DNA of 40,689 nt from Streptomyces sp. ISL-43 (GTDB lineage: Bacteria > Actinomycetota > Actinomycetes > Streptomycetales > Streptomycetaceae). Below, one piece after another: positions 1 to 8,438 of this stretch. Location: NCBI RefSeq assembly GCF_018614195.1, contig NZ_JAGGOT010000069.1, forward strand, positions 1 to 40,689. Direction: 5' to 3'. Position numbers and translations under genes: made by a program. Under the pieces are notes generated by a model, which saw only the letters and a list, made by a program, of their open reading frames with translations, made no database searches and was not told the origin of the DNA. The stretch's first letter is position 1, and each line of letters opens with the position of its first letter.

Positions 1-68
1 ACCGTTGCTTTGATCATCAAGTGATCTCAGCAATCCCGGTGTTTCCACTGGAATGGTCCGTAACGGTC
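1..68 (-). other. Downstream flank of tnpB; possible reRNA (omegaRNA) scaffold and element right end
   Basis: In TnpB systems the guide RNA is transcribed from the 3' end of tnpB through the right end of the element, and its guide lies just outside. The 68 bases after the tnpB stop contain small inverted repeats that fit a structured RNA: TTCCA-C-TGGAA at 46-56 and GATCA-N5-TGATC at 11-25. The boundary of the element and the guide cannot be fixed here. This assignment rests on position and family knowledge, not on a recognised sequence model. Confidence 0.3.
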
Positions 69-1526
69 TCACCGGGGCGCGAGTTGCGCGCCGGTGTCCT
101 GTTGACGGTCTCCCGTTTCCTTCCCGGCCCGGGGGCTGGGGATTTCGCCACCTGCCCGCCCCGTCCCTGCCTTGCGGCGCGGGCGGGTGGTTCGGGTCTT
201 CCGGTCGGCTCCACGGGGCTTCGACTCCGCCTTGGCGGGGTCCAGGTCTCCGGCCACTGCGGTACCTGTCGTGCGGGCCGCGAGGGCGACCAGGTTGTGT
301 CCGGCGTTGGCGTCCCGGTCGAGGACCAGGCCGCAGTTGTCGCACTCGAAGACGCGCATGCTGAGGGGCAGCTTGGCTTTCACCACACCGCAGCGGGAGC
401 AGGTCTTCGAGGAGGGGTACCAGCGGTCGGCGACGATGAGTCGCGTGCCGTGCCGGCGGGTCTTGTAGGTGAGCTGGCGTCGGATCTCGCCGAACGCGGC
501 ATCCGCTATGCGGCGGGACAGGCGCCGGTTGCGGCCCATGCCGGCGACGTTGAGGTCTTCGACGACGATCGTGCCGTACTCGCGGGCGAGGCGGGTCGTC
601 ATCTTGTGAAGAGTGTCCTCACGGAGGTTCGCTACCCGGTGATGGATCTTGTTCCGCGCCTGGTTGGCCTTCTCCCAGCGCTTCGACGCCTGCTGCCCGG
701 TGCGCCGGTCGGGGCCGCGGCGGCGGGAGACGGCACGGCTGGCGCGGCGCAGCTGTTTCTGGGCGCGGTCGAGGTGGCGTGGGTTGGGTTCCTCGCCGAG
801 GACACCGTCGCTGTCCGCGAGGACGGCCAGCGCCTTGATGCCGAGGTCGATGCCGACCGCCGCGTCCGGACGGGTCACTCTCACCAGTTGACGCTTCTCC
901 TCGACCTGGAGCGACACGAACCAGCGGCCCCGGTCCAGAGATGCGGTCGCGGACAGGATCCGCATATGCCCGGCGTCGAGGAGAGTCCGCAGATGGGAGG
1001 CGTCCTCGTGGACGCGGACCGTGCCGACCCTGGGCAGGGTGACATGCCGCCCGTCAGGCTCGATACGGATCGTCCCCGTGGTGAACCGGCAGGCCAGGCA
1101 CGCTTTCCCCTTCGACTTGAAGCGGGGAATGCCCATCTTGCGGCCCTTGCGCTTGCCGCTCTTCGACTTCGCATAGTTGTCGAACGCGGCCGACGCGTTG
1201 GCAAGGCCGGTGTTGTATGCCTCCTTGGAGTTCTCCTCCCACCAGTCGGCGAAGCGCGGGTTGATGCGCTTGTCCTCGTTGAACGCCTTCCGCAGCGAGG
1301 ACAGCGACCACGACCGCCACGGAGTCAACTCGCCCTCGGGGATGCCGTACGACTGCTCGGCCTTACGCTGCCACCACACGGCGGTGATGTACGCGACCGC
1401 CCAGTTGTACGATGCCCGCGCGGCACCTGCGTGCGAATGCAGGTGGCGGTTGGTCGTGGCATTCGGGTCCAGCGCGAGCTTGTGCGCGAGGACGGTGAAG
1501 CCCGGCCGTGGCTTGAACTTCTTCAT
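69..1526 (-). CDS. tnpB: TnpB-family RNA-guided endonuclease (IS607-associated)
   Basis: 485 residues. TnpB proteins are compact RNA-guided DNA nucleases, ancestors of Cas12, that cut the donor site and favour retention of the transposon. All three RuvC catalytic acids are visible: D227 in AVGIDLG, E323 in VVEDLN and D405 in LDRDANAGHN. The zinc ribbon is complete with C376, C379, C395 and C398. The ATG was chosen because its protein begins MKKFKPRPGF and the ATG overlaps the recombinase stop as ATGA, the usual IS607 coupling. A longer in-frame start only reads antisense of the recombinase end. After the RuvC-III block there is a basic, Arg-rich tail of about 65 residues that looks disordered. 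No inactivating change is visible, so the nuclease may be active although its partner recombinase is damaged. Confidence 0.92.
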   Translation of the reverse strand: MKKFKPRPGFTVLAHKLALDPNATTNRHLHSHAGAARASYNWAVAYITAVWWQRKAEQSYGIPEGELTPWRSWSLSSLRKAFNEDKRINPRFADWWEENSKEAYNTGLANASAAFDNYAKSKSGKRKGRKMGIPRFKSKGKACLACRFTTGTIRIEPDGRHVTLPRVGTVRVHEDASHLRTLLDAGHMRILSATASLDRGRWFVSLQVEEKRQLVRVTRPDAAVGIDLGIKALAVLADSDGVLGEEPNPRHLDRAQKQLRRASRAVSRRRGPDRRTGQQASKRWEKANQARNKIHHRVANLREDTLHKMTTRLAREYGTIVVEDLNVAGMGRNRRLSRRIADAAFGEIRRQLTYKTRRHGTRLIVADRWYPSSKTCSRCGVVKAKLPLSMRVFECDNCGLVLDRDANAGHNLVALAARTTGTAVAGDLDPAKAESKPRGADRKTRTTRPRRKAGTGRAGGEIPSPRAGKETGDRQQDTGAQLAPR

Positions 1527-2026
1527 CCGGCCACCTCCGGGCCGGTGGCGACGGCGACGGCCTGGGCGGCGCGATTCCTCGCGGAGCGGCGGCCGTACAA
1601 GCGGGCGCACATCGAGGTCAGGACCTCGGTGATGTCCCGTACGAGGTCGTCTGCGGTCTCCGCCGGGTCAAGGACGACCAAGCGTCGCCCCGAGGCCGAG
1701 AGGGCGGCTTCAAGGTGCTCGACACCGAACCGGGCGAGGCGCTCTCGCTGCTCGACCACGATCGTGCCCACACCCGGGTCGGCGAGCAGTCGGTGCAGCT
1801 TGCGGCGGCGCCCGTTCAAGCCGGAGCCGACCTCCGTCACCACACCAGCGACCGCGAGACCCTGGGCCGTTGCGCCCTGCACGGTCCGGGCGACCTGGCG
1901 CTCCAGATCCGTTTTCTGGTCACCGGACGAGACACGACAGTACGCCACGACCCGTCCCGCAGCCTGCGGGGCGGGCTCGGTCACGAGCCATGTACCCGAC
2001 GGCGTCTGGACGACCGGGACCGGCAT
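1523..2026 (-). pseudogene. tnpA: IS607-family serine recombinase TnpA, N-terminally truncated
   Basis: The remaining 167 residues, from MPVPVVQTPSGTW, hold a serine-recombinase catalytic domain. They include the nucleophile S33 in the YCRVSSGDQ motif, the LERQ helix and a VEQRERLARFG arginine motif. Family members normally carry about 25 more residues upstream, forming a MerR-like helix-turn-helix that binds the element ends. Here that part is replaced by antisense GH127 sequence; the frame stays open to an ATG at 2107, giving an artificial 27-residue leader (MTAMPRWVQF...). No convincing ribosome-binding site precedes the internal ATG. The stop overlaps the tnpB start by 4 nt. Loss of the DNA-binding part probably abolishes transposition while leaving the catalytic fold intact. 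Confidence 0.8.
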
Positions 2027-2027
2027 A

Positions 2028-2615
2028 CGGCCCGACGGCGCCACCCTCACGGTGAACCTGTTCCTCCCCTCCGTCCTGAACTGGACCCAGCGGGGCATCG
2101 CGGTCACCCAGACGACCTCCTACCCGGCCGACGACACCACGGCGCTCAAGGTCACCGGCAGCGTCGGCGGGACCTGGTCGATGCGCGTTCGCATCCCCGC
2201 ATGGACCTCGGGCGCCACCATCAGCGTCAACGGCGTCGCCCAGACCGTGACGGCCGACCCGGGCACCTACGCCACCCTCACCCGGTCCTGGGCCTCCGGC
2301 GACACCGTCACCGTGAAGCTCCCCATGCGCGTGGTCCTCCAGGCCGCCGCCGACGACCCCGGCGTCGCGGCGATCACCTACGGCCCCGCCGTCCTCGCCG
2401 GCAACTACGGCAGCACCACGCTGTCCTCCCTCCCGGCCCTGGACCCCTCATCGATCACCCGAACCGGCAGCACCGCCCTCGCCTTCACCGCCCTCGCCAA
2501 CGGCACGGAGGTCGACCTCACCCCGTTCCACGACGCCCAGGGCTTCGACTACACCGTCTACTGGCGGATCGACAGTCAAAGGCAAGTCAACTACCGGGCC
2601 AGACAGTTGTCTTGA
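2028..2615 (+). pseudogene. GH127 beta-L-arabinofuranosidase, C-terminal fragment
   Basis: About 195 codons remain, beginning near PDGATLTVNLFLPS and including WSMRVRIPAW, TYATLTRSWASGDTV and AAITYGPAVLAGNYG. These are typical of the C-terminal beta-sandwich region of family GH127 (DUF1680) arabinofuranosidases. The whole (alpha/alpha)6 catalytic barrel is absent, so the fragment cannot be functional. The reading frame stays open through the upstream transposon but that part is antisense to tnpA/tnpB and is not coding. Homology appears to end around FDYTVYW; the last ~14 codons may be unrelated sequence, hinting at a second junction. The intact gene would have released L-arabinose, matching the arabinoxylan theme of the locus. 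Confidence 0.75.
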
Positions 2616-2640
2616 CGGACCATCCGACGGCTGGCTTGAT
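2612..2640 (+). promoter_or_regulatory. Candidate promoter of the GH9 cellulase gene
   Basis: TTGACG (2612-2617) and CTTGAT (2635-2640) are separated by 17 nt and immediately precede the CebR-type operator. The -35 overlaps the stop codon of the GH127 fragment. The -10 match is moderate. Confidence 0.45.
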
Positions 2641-2654
2641 TGGGAGCGCTCCCA
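2641..2654. promoter_or_regulatory. CebR-type operator (perfect 14-bp palindrome)
   Basis: TGGGAGCGCTCCCA is identical to the box bound by the LacI-family repressor CebR upstream of cellulase and cellobiose-uptake genes in Streptomyces. It lies 35 nt before the GH9 start, just downstream of a -10-like sequence, so a bound repressor would block initiation. This predicts cellobiose/cellotriose induction of the cellulase. No obvious cebR gene is in the window. Confidence 0.88.
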
Positions 2655-2689
2655 CTTTTGTCCCCCACCCCCCAAGGAAGGCTCCACCC

Positions 2690-5161
2690 GTGCCTCCTGT
2701 CACCCCCGCCCGCCGTGTGCCGCGTCGCGCGGCCGCCGTGCTCGCCGGCTTCGCGCTGGCCGTCGGCGCCCTGTCCACGACCGCCCTGACCGTTCCGGTC
2801 GCGGCTGCCGCCACCGTGGCCGCCGCTGCCGACACACCCGTCCGGGTCAACCAGCTCGGCTACCTGCCCGACGGCCCCAAGCGGGCCACCGTGGTCAGCT
2901 CCGCGACCGCCCCGCTCGCCTGGCAACTGCGCGACGCCTCCGGCACGGTGGCTGCCTCGGGCACCACCACGGTGCGCGGCGCCGACCAGGCGTCCGGCCA
3001 GTCCACGCACCTGGTGGACTTCGGCGCGTACACCGGCACCGGCACCGGCTACACCCTGGGCGTCGGCGGCCAGACCAGCCACCCCTTCGACATCTCCGCA
3101 TCGCTGTACGACGGACTGCGCGCCGACAGCATGTCGTTCTTCTACCAGCAGCGCAGCGGTACCGCGATCGACGCGGCCCTGGCGGGCGGCAGTGCCTACG
3201 CCCGCCCCGCCGGGCACCTGGGCATCGCCCCGAACAAGGGCGACACCAGCGTCCCCTGCCAGGCCGGGGTGTGCGACTACCAACAGGACGTGCGCGGCGG
3301 CTGGTACGACGCGGGCGACCACGGCAAGTACGTGGTCAACGGCGGCATCTCCGTCTGGGAAATGGTCAACTCCTACGAGCGGGCACGCCGTTCGGGCGGC
3401 GACGCGGCGCTCGGCGACGCGACGCTGCGGGTGCCGGAGCGTGGCAACGGGACGCCGGACGTGCTGGACGAGGCCCGCTGGGAGCTGGAGTTCCTGCTGC
3501 GGATGCAGGTCCCGGCCGGGAAGCCGATGGCCGGGATGGCCTTCCACAAGATGCACGACACCAAGTGGACCGCTCTGCCGACGCGTCCCGAACTCGATGC
3601 CGAGCAACGTGAGTTGCACAAGCCATCGACCGCGGCGACGCTGAATCTGGCGGCCTCGGCCGCGCAGTGTGCCCGGGTGTACGCGCCGTACGACGCCGCG
3701 TTCGCCGCGCGCTGCCTGGACGCGTCCCGCCGCGCCTGGACGGCTGCCAAGGGCAACCCGAACGTGCTCGCCCCGGCGACCGACAACACCGGCGGCGGCG
3801 CGTACGAGGACGCCGACGTCTCCGACGAGTTCTACTGGGCGGCAGCGGAACTCCTGGCCACCACCGGTGAGTCGCAGTACCGGGACGCCGTCACCTCCTC
3901 TGCGCACCACACCAAGCCCGTCGACGGGTTCTGGTGGGGCGGTACCGCGACGCTCGGCCGGATCACTCTCGCCACCGGCGTCGGCGTGGCCCTGCCCGCC
4001 GACGACACGGCCCGGCTGCGGGGACTGCTGACCTCGGCCGCCGACGGCCACCTGTCCACCATGGCCGGACAGGGCTACGCGGTGCCACTCGCCACCACCG
4101 GATACGTGTGGGGCTCCAACAGCTCCGTCACCAACAACGCGATGGTGCTGGCCGTTGCCTACGAGCTCACCGGTCAGCAACGCTACCGAGCCGGAGCGCT
4201 GGAGTCCCTGGACTACCTGCTCGGCCGGAACGCGCTCGGCCTCTCCTACGTCACCGGCTACGGCGATCGCTACTCCGAGAACCAGCACCACAGGTTCTGG
4301 GCGCACCAGAACGACGCCTCGCTGCCGCACCCGCCGGCCGGTTCCTTCGCGGGCGGGCCGAACGCGGGGCTGGAGGACCCGGTGGCCAAGGAGAAGCTCG
4401 CGGGCTGCGCGCCGGCGGCGTGCTACGTGGATGACATCGGCTCGTACGCCACCAACGAGGTGGCCATCAACTGGAACGCCTCGCTGGCCTGGCTGGCGGC
4501 CTTCGCGGCCGAGCGGCGCGGCGCCCCGGCGGTGCCCGCGGTCCAGGTGTCACCGGCGGTGCTGACGGTCCCGGAGGGCGGTTCGGCGCCGGTGGGCGTG
4601 CGGTTGTCGGCCGCGCCCGCGCAGAACGTCACGCTGACGGTCGCCCGCGACTCCGGCGACCAGGACCTGTCGGCAGCCGCGACCCTGGTGTTCACCCCGG
4701 CCAACTGGGCCACGACGCAGCAGGTTTCGGTCTTCGCCGCGCAGGATGCCGACGCGCTGCCGGGTAGCGCGACGTTCACGGTCGGTGGTTCCGGCGTGCA
4801 GCCGGCGACGCTCACGGCGACGGAGGCGGACGACGACGCGTCGGTGGCCGCCTGCACGGTGGCGTACCGGATCGACAACGCTTGGGACAACGGCTTCACC
4901 GCGACGGTGACCGTGAGGAACACCGGAACGTCGGCGATCTCCGGGTGGACCCTCGGCTGGAGCTTCGCGGGTGATCAGCGGATCAGCAACGCCTGGAACG
5001 CCACGGTGAGTCAGTCGGGCAGCACGGTCACCGCCCGGGACTCCGGGTGGAACGGTACGGTGGCGCCCGGCGGCAGCGTGAGCTTCGGCTTCCAGGCGAC
5101 GTATTCGGGTACCAACGCGGTCCCGGCGCGCTACACGCTCAACGGTGCACTCTGCTCCTGA
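2690..5161 (+). CDS. Secreted GH9 cellulase with CBM2 (endo-beta-1,4-glucanase)
   Basis: 823 residues from a GTG preceded by AAGGAAG 9 nt upstream. Order of parts: Sec-type signal peptide (Arg-rich start, hydrophobic stretch about 14-45); N-terminal immunoglobulin-like CelD_N domain (about 50-137, starting VRVNQLGYLP); GH9 (alpha/alpha)6 catalytic domain (about 140-605) with the Asp pair D207/D210 in WYDAGDHGKY and the acid E590 in SYATNEVAINWN; a beta-sandwich linker (about 615-715, PEGGSAPVGVRLS); and a C-terminal cellulose-binding CBM2 (about 718-823, with paired Cys near each end). The enzyme would cut cellulose outside the cell. It is controlled by its own CebR-type box and ends at a strong bidirectional hairpin. 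Endo- versus processive activity cannot be decided, since no CBM3c is visible. Confidence 0.93.
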   Translation: MPPVTPARRVPRRAAAVLAGFALAVGALSTTALTVPVAAAATVAAAADTPVRVNQLGYLPDGPKRATVVSSATAPLAWQLRDASGTVAASGTTTVRGADQASGQSTHLVDFGAYTGTGTGYTLGVGGQTSHPFDISASLYDGLRADSMSFFYQQRSGTAIDAALAGGSAYARPAGHLGIAPNKGDTSVPCQAGVCDYQQDVRGGWYDAGDHGKYVVNGGISVWEMVNSYERARRSGGDAALGDATLRVPERGNGTPDVLDEARWELEFLLRMQVPAGKPMAGMAFHKMHDTKWTALPTRPELDAEQRELHKPSTAATLNLAASAAQCARVYAPYDAAFAARCLDASRRAWTAAKGNPNVLAPATDNTGGGAYEDADVSDEFYWAAAELLATTGESQYRDAVTSSAHHTKPVDGFWWGGTATLGRITLATGVGVALPADDTARLRGLLTSAADGHLSTMAGQGYAVPLATTGYVWGSNSSVTNNAMVLAVAYELTGQQRYRAGALESLDYLLGRNALGLSYVTGYGDRYSENQHHRFWAHQNDASLPHPPAGSFAGGPNAGLEDPVAKEKLAGCAPAACYVDDIGSYATNEVAINWNASLAWLAAFAAERRGAPAVPAVQVSPAVLTVPEGGSAPVGVRLSAAPAQNVTLTVARDSGDQDLSAAATLVFTPANWATTQQVSVFAAQDADALPGSATFTVGGSGVQPATLTATEADDDASVAACTVAYRIDNAWDNGFTATVTVRNTGTSAISGWTLGWSFAGDQRISNAWNATVSQSGSTVTARDSGWNGTVAPGGSVSFGFQATYSGTNAVPARYTLNGALCS

Positions 5162-5204
5162 ACGATCAGCACGCCCTGTCCGCCCGCCGACTGACCAGGC
5201 ACGC

Positions 5205-5245
5205 AGCGGCCCGCCGCACCAGGAAACCTGGTGCGGCGGGCTGCT
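5205..5245. terminator. Bidirectional hairpin terminator between convergent GH9 and lacZ genes
   Basis: The core is a perfect 15-bp stem (5209-5223 with 5227-5241) closed by an AAA loop. It extends to 19 pairs with a single G-T. It sits 43 nt past the GH9 stop and 8 nt past the lacZ stop, so it can serve both. No U-tract follows, as is common in actinomycetes. Confidence 0.85.
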
Positions 5246-5253
5246 CGGCTGTC

Positions 5254-8200
5254 TCAGCTCCGTGGCAGGGGAGTCAGGAGGAACGTGAAGTCCGCCGAAG
5301 CGAGTTCGAGCCGGTACTGAGGCAGGACACCGGGTCCCACGGCGGCGCTGCCGAGGCCCTGGACGGCATGGTCGGTGTGGAGGTGGATCACCGGGCCCGG
5401 GACGAGATCGCTGTGGTGCCGTGCGGCGTCGAGCTGTCGGTCGGTCCAGCGGCGCGCGGCGAAATGGAACGGCTCCTCACCGCCGACGCGCAGTCCGTTC
5501 CCTGCTCCGTCGGTGAAGGTGGCCCAGCGGACGTCCGCACGGTTGCCGTTCTCCTGGGGGCGCACGTAGGGCGTCTGCAGCTCCTCCACGGTCGCGCGGA
5601 AACGTCCGACGCGCACTGCCTGACGCGAGTCGGGGTAGGCCTCGCCCGGGCCCGTACCGAACCACTCCACCTGGGACCAGTCGGCGGGAACCTCCCAGGC
5701 GAGTCCGATGCGGGCCAGTGAGCGGGACCTGTTCCTGCGGGCCAGCTCCTGATGTTCCTCCGGCGGGAGTGCCGGGTCCACCATGGTGTCGTGGAAGTCG
5801 TCGCCCCGCTCCGGCCAGTGGCCGACGGGTTCGGCACGCACCCGCAGGCGCAGGCTGTCACCGTCGCTGTCCCAGCGGTAGGTGGTGAGGTAGCCGGAGT
5901 TGCCCGCGGCGGCGCCACTGCGGACGACGACGGCCATGCCGTGTGCGTCAGGGGTGACGGAGACGGTGCGCTGCCGCAGTCGGTCCAGCCCGCGGTCCTT
6001 CCAGTAGGCGGCGTCGCGCTGGGACCAGCCGCGGTCGTTGTCGGTGGGGGCGCGCCACAGGTTCAGCCGTGGTCCGCGCAGGGGAAGTCCGCCGATGCCG
6101 AGCAGAGCTCCGGTGGTCCGGTCGAAGCGGCCGGGGCCGAGCAGGATGTGCTCGCCCTCGCTACGGGCCGGCCCCGGCGGGCGGGCCGGCCGGCGGCGGC
6201 GCGTCGAGGAGAGCTGGAGCTGCCCCCAGGCGACCACGTGACCTTCGGGGGCCCAGTCCGCGAGCTTGCCCAGCTCCGCCTGGACGGTGAGCCAGAGCTC
6301 GCCCCCGTCGTCCTGCCCGCCCGGAGGGTCCAGCCGGGGCAGCGGCAGCCGTCCGTGCTCCCCGGCGGCGAGCTCCGGTGTGGGCAGTACGCCGTGGGCC
6401 AGCTCGACCCCTTCGCGGGCCAGCGACCAGGTGAACCGCAGATGGGACAGGTCCAGCACCTCGTAGCGGTTCTCCACCGCGAGGGTGTCCGCTTCCGGGC
6501 CGGGGCCGATCCGGACGGGGGCGATCACCTTGGCGTACTCCAGGAGACCGGGGGAGGGGGTGCGGTCGGGAAGGACCAGGCCGTCGCAGATGAAGTTGCC
6601 GTCGTGCAGGTCCTCGCCGAAGTCGCCGCCGTAGCCGAAGAACTCGCGCCCCTGGGCGTCACGGGTGCGCAGCCCCTGGTCCATCCACTCCCAGACGTAG
6701 CCACCCTGGACCCGGGGGTACTCGCCGCACAGCCGGAGGTATTCGGTGAGCCCACCGGGCCCGTTCCCCATGGCGTGGGCGAACTCGGTGAGCAGGAAGG
6801 GCTTGCGGTTGCGCGCGTCGTCCGCCGGGTCGCCGGAGCCGGCGCGGGCCGGGTAGGAGACCTCGCCCGGCAGTAGCTCTCCCCGGCCGATCCGGGCGAC
6901 GGCGGCGGGCGGGCGGTACATCTCGCCGTGTACGTCGGTGTACTCGCCGAGCCGGTCGCCCTCGTAGTGGATCGGTCGGGACGGGTCGCGCCGCCGGACC
7001 CATTGGGCCATGGCCCGAAGGTTGCCTCCGTCCCCGGCCTCGTTGCCCAGCGACCACAGGATGACGCTCGGGTGGTTCTTGTCCCGTTCCACGGTCCGCT
7101 CGATGCGGTCCAGGTAGGCGTCGCGCCAGCGGGGATCGTCGGAGGGGTTGCGCTGCCAGCGCTCCGGGTCGGCGTGCTCGAAGCCGTGGGTCTCCAGGTC
7201 GCATTCGACCATGACCCACAGGCCGAGCTCGTCGCACAGGTCGAGGAACGCGGGGTGCGGCGGGTAGTGCGCGGTGCGCACGGCGTTGATGTTGTGCTGC
7301 TTCATCAACTCCACGTCGCGGCGCATGGTTCCGAGCGAGAGCGCACGGCCGTGGTCAGGGTCGAACTCGTGCCGGTTCACCCCGCGCAGCACCACCCGGC
7401 GGCCGTTCGCCCGGAGTACTCCGGCCTCGTCGACGGCGATGCTGCGGAAGCCCACCCGGATCTGGACCCGCTCGGCGGCGGTGGCCAGGTACGCGTTGTA
7501 GAGCTGAGGATCCTCCGCGCTCCAGGGCCGTACCGCCGGGAAGGCGAACTCGGCTCCGGCCGGCTGGTCGTGGATCCCGAGGGCCGGGATGTCGATCCGC
7601 ACCGGCGCGTCGGCGTCGGCCTCCACCCGGAGCCGGCCCGCGCCGGTGTCCGCGTCGTAGCCGGCGTGTACGAAGACGTCCCGGATGCCGCCCGCGGGGC
7701 GGGCCAGCAGGGACACGTCGCGGAAGATGCCCGACAGGCGCCAGGTGTCCTGGTCCTCGAGGTAGGTGCCGGCGGAGAACTGGTGCACCCGGACCGCCAG
7801 CACGTTGCGGCCGGGCCGCAGCAGCCCGGTCACGTCGAACTCGGTCGGCAGGCGGCTGCCGTAGGTGACGCCCAGCTCGCGGCCGCCCAGCCAGACCCGG
7901 GCGCACGAGTCCACGCCCTCGAAGCGCAGCACGGCCGGCGTGCCCGCCCAGGTGCGGGGCAGGTCGAAGATCCGGCGGTAGTCCCCGGTCTCGTTCTCGT
8001 CCGGGACGAAGGGAGGGTCGACCGGTATCGGGTAGGCGTTGTTGACGTAGACGGGCCGACCGTGGCCCCTCAGCTGCCAGTGCGAGGGGACGCGAAGGGC
8101 GTCCCAGGAGCCGTCGTCGAAGTCCGGGGCTTCGAATCCGTCCGGTTCCGGGCGCAGGGCAGGTGAGAACCGGAACGCCCAGTCCCCGTTGAGGTCGATT

Positions 8201-8283
8201 TTGGGGGCATCGGAGTCCAGGGCCGCGCGCGGTGCGGCCCTGCCGTGGCCGGGTGCGTAGTCCTCGAAATAGCGGGCGGACAT
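5254..8283 (-). CDS. GH2 beta-galactosidase (LacZ type)
   Basis: 1009 residues, close to E. coli LacZ in length. It hydrolyses terminal beta-galactosides. The parts are a jelly-roll sugar-binding domain (about 30-195), Ig-like domain, TIM barrel with acid/base E415 in WSLGNEAGDGG and nucleophile E500 in LLTEFAHAMGNG, a second Ig-like domain and the C-terminal 'small chain' beta-sandwich. No signal peptide is visible, so it should act in the cytoplasm. The ATG has a GGAGG about 7 nt upstream. It is monocistronic, convergent with the GH9 gene, and shares its terminator. In this locus it may remove galactose from hemicellulose side chains; lactose itself is the other possible substrate. Confidence 0.93.
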   Translation of the reverse strand: MSARYFEDYAPGHGRAAPRAALDSDAPKIDLNGDWAFRFSPALRPEPDGFEAPDFDDGSWDALRVPSHWQLRGHGRPVYVNNAYPIPVDPPFVPDENETGDYRRIFDLPRTWAGTPAVLRFEGVDSCARVWLGGRELGVTYGSRLPTEFDVTGLLRPGRNVLAVRVHQFSAGTYLEDQDTWRLSGIFRDVSLLARPAGGIRDVFVHAGYDADTGAGRLRVEADADAPVRIDIPALGIHDQPAGAEFAFPAVRPWSAEDPQLYNAYLATAAERVQIRVGFRSIAVDEAGVLRANGRRVVLRGVNRHEFDPDHGRALSLGTMRRDVELMKQHNINAVRTAHYPPHPAFLDLCDELGLWVMVECDLETHGFEHADPERWQRNPSDDPRWRDAYLDRIERTVERDKNHPSVILWSLGNEAGDGGNLRAMAQWVRRRDPSRPIHYEGDRLGEYTDVHGEMYRPPAAVARIGRGELLPGEVSYPARAGSGDPADDARNRKPFLLTEFAHAMGNGPGGLTEYLRLCGEYPRVQGGYVWEWMDQGLRTRDAQGREFFGYGGDFGEDLHDGNFICDGLVLPDRTPSPGLLEYAKVIAPVRIGPGPEADTLAVENRYEVLDLSHLRFTWSLAREGVELAHGVLPTPELAAGEHGRLPLPRLDPPGGQDDGGELWLTVQAELGKLADWAPEGHVVAWGQLQLSSTRRRRPARPPGPARSEGEHILLGPGRFDRTTGALLGIGGLPLRGPRLNLWRAPTDNDRGWSQRDAAYWKDRGLDRLRQRTVSVTPDAHGMAVVVRSGAAAGNSGYLTTYRWDSDGDSLRLRVRAEPVGHWPERGDDFHDTMVDPALPPEEHQELARRNRSRSLARIGLAWEVPADWSQVEWFGTGPGEAYPDSRQAVRVGRFRATVEELQTPYVRPQENGNRADVRWATFTDGAGNGLRVGGEEPFHFAARRWTDRQLDAARHHSDLVPGPVIHLHTDHAVQGLGSAAVGPGVLPQYRLELASADFTFLLTPLPRS

Positions 8284-8297
8284 GCGGAAACCTCCGG

Positions 8298-8322
8298 CGG
8301 TCGCAGGTGATGCGGGCGACCG
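8298..8322. promoter_or_regulatory. Inverted repeat in the lacZ leader
   Basis: CGGTCGC (8298-8304) and GCGACCG (8316-8322) form 7-bp arms separated by 11 nt, 15 nt upstream of the beta-galactosidase ATG. It could be an operator or a leader hairpin. No regulator can be matched to it. Confidence 0.35.
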
Positions 8323-8391
8323 TACTATCGAAGGTGTCTTGCGGGAAGCGCGTCATGCGCACCGCCGCCGGACCTGAGAGGGACGACGACG

Positions 8392-8422
8392 GAGTGGAGC
8401 CAGGATCATCCTGGCTCCACTC
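8392..8422 (-). terminator. Hairpin terminator after the CE1 esterase gene
   Basis: A perfect 14-bp stem (8392-8405 with 8409-8422) has a 3-nt loop, 16 nt past the esterase stop. It would end the xlnA-esterase transcript before the lacZ promoter. Confidence 0.8.
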
Positions 8423-8438
8423 ACCTGGTGCGGGTGTG

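Larger units (their letters stand above)
1..2029 (-). mobile_element. IS607-family transposon remnant (truncated tnpA plus tnpB)
   Basis: A serine-recombinase gene overlapping a TnpB gene is the signature of IS607-type elements. Both genes read on the minus strand, so the tnpB-side end (RE) lies at or beyond the first base of the window. The other end stops abruptly near 2027-2030, where the recombinase reading frame runs into sequence that on the plus strand encodes GH127 protein. The part encoding the recombinase N-terminal helix-turn-helix and the left end is therefore missing. IS607 elements lack terminal inverted repeats, so exact ends cannot be read from the sequence. The copy is probably immobile by itself. 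Confidence 0.75.

Noticed and set aside
21..2615. A single 864-codon open frame on the plus strand
   Set aside because: Only the last ~195 codons resemble a protein family (GH127). The rest is the reverse complement of tnpB and tnpA, open because of high third-position GC.
2591..4330. Long minus-strand frame opposite the GH9 gene
   Set aside because: Low-complexity antisense translation of a certain gene, with no ribosome-binding site or family motif.
5752..8166. Long plus-strand frames opposite the beta-galactosidase gene
   Set aside because: Antisense shadows rich in Val/Gly/Arg. The GH2 motifs on the minus strand are unambiguous.
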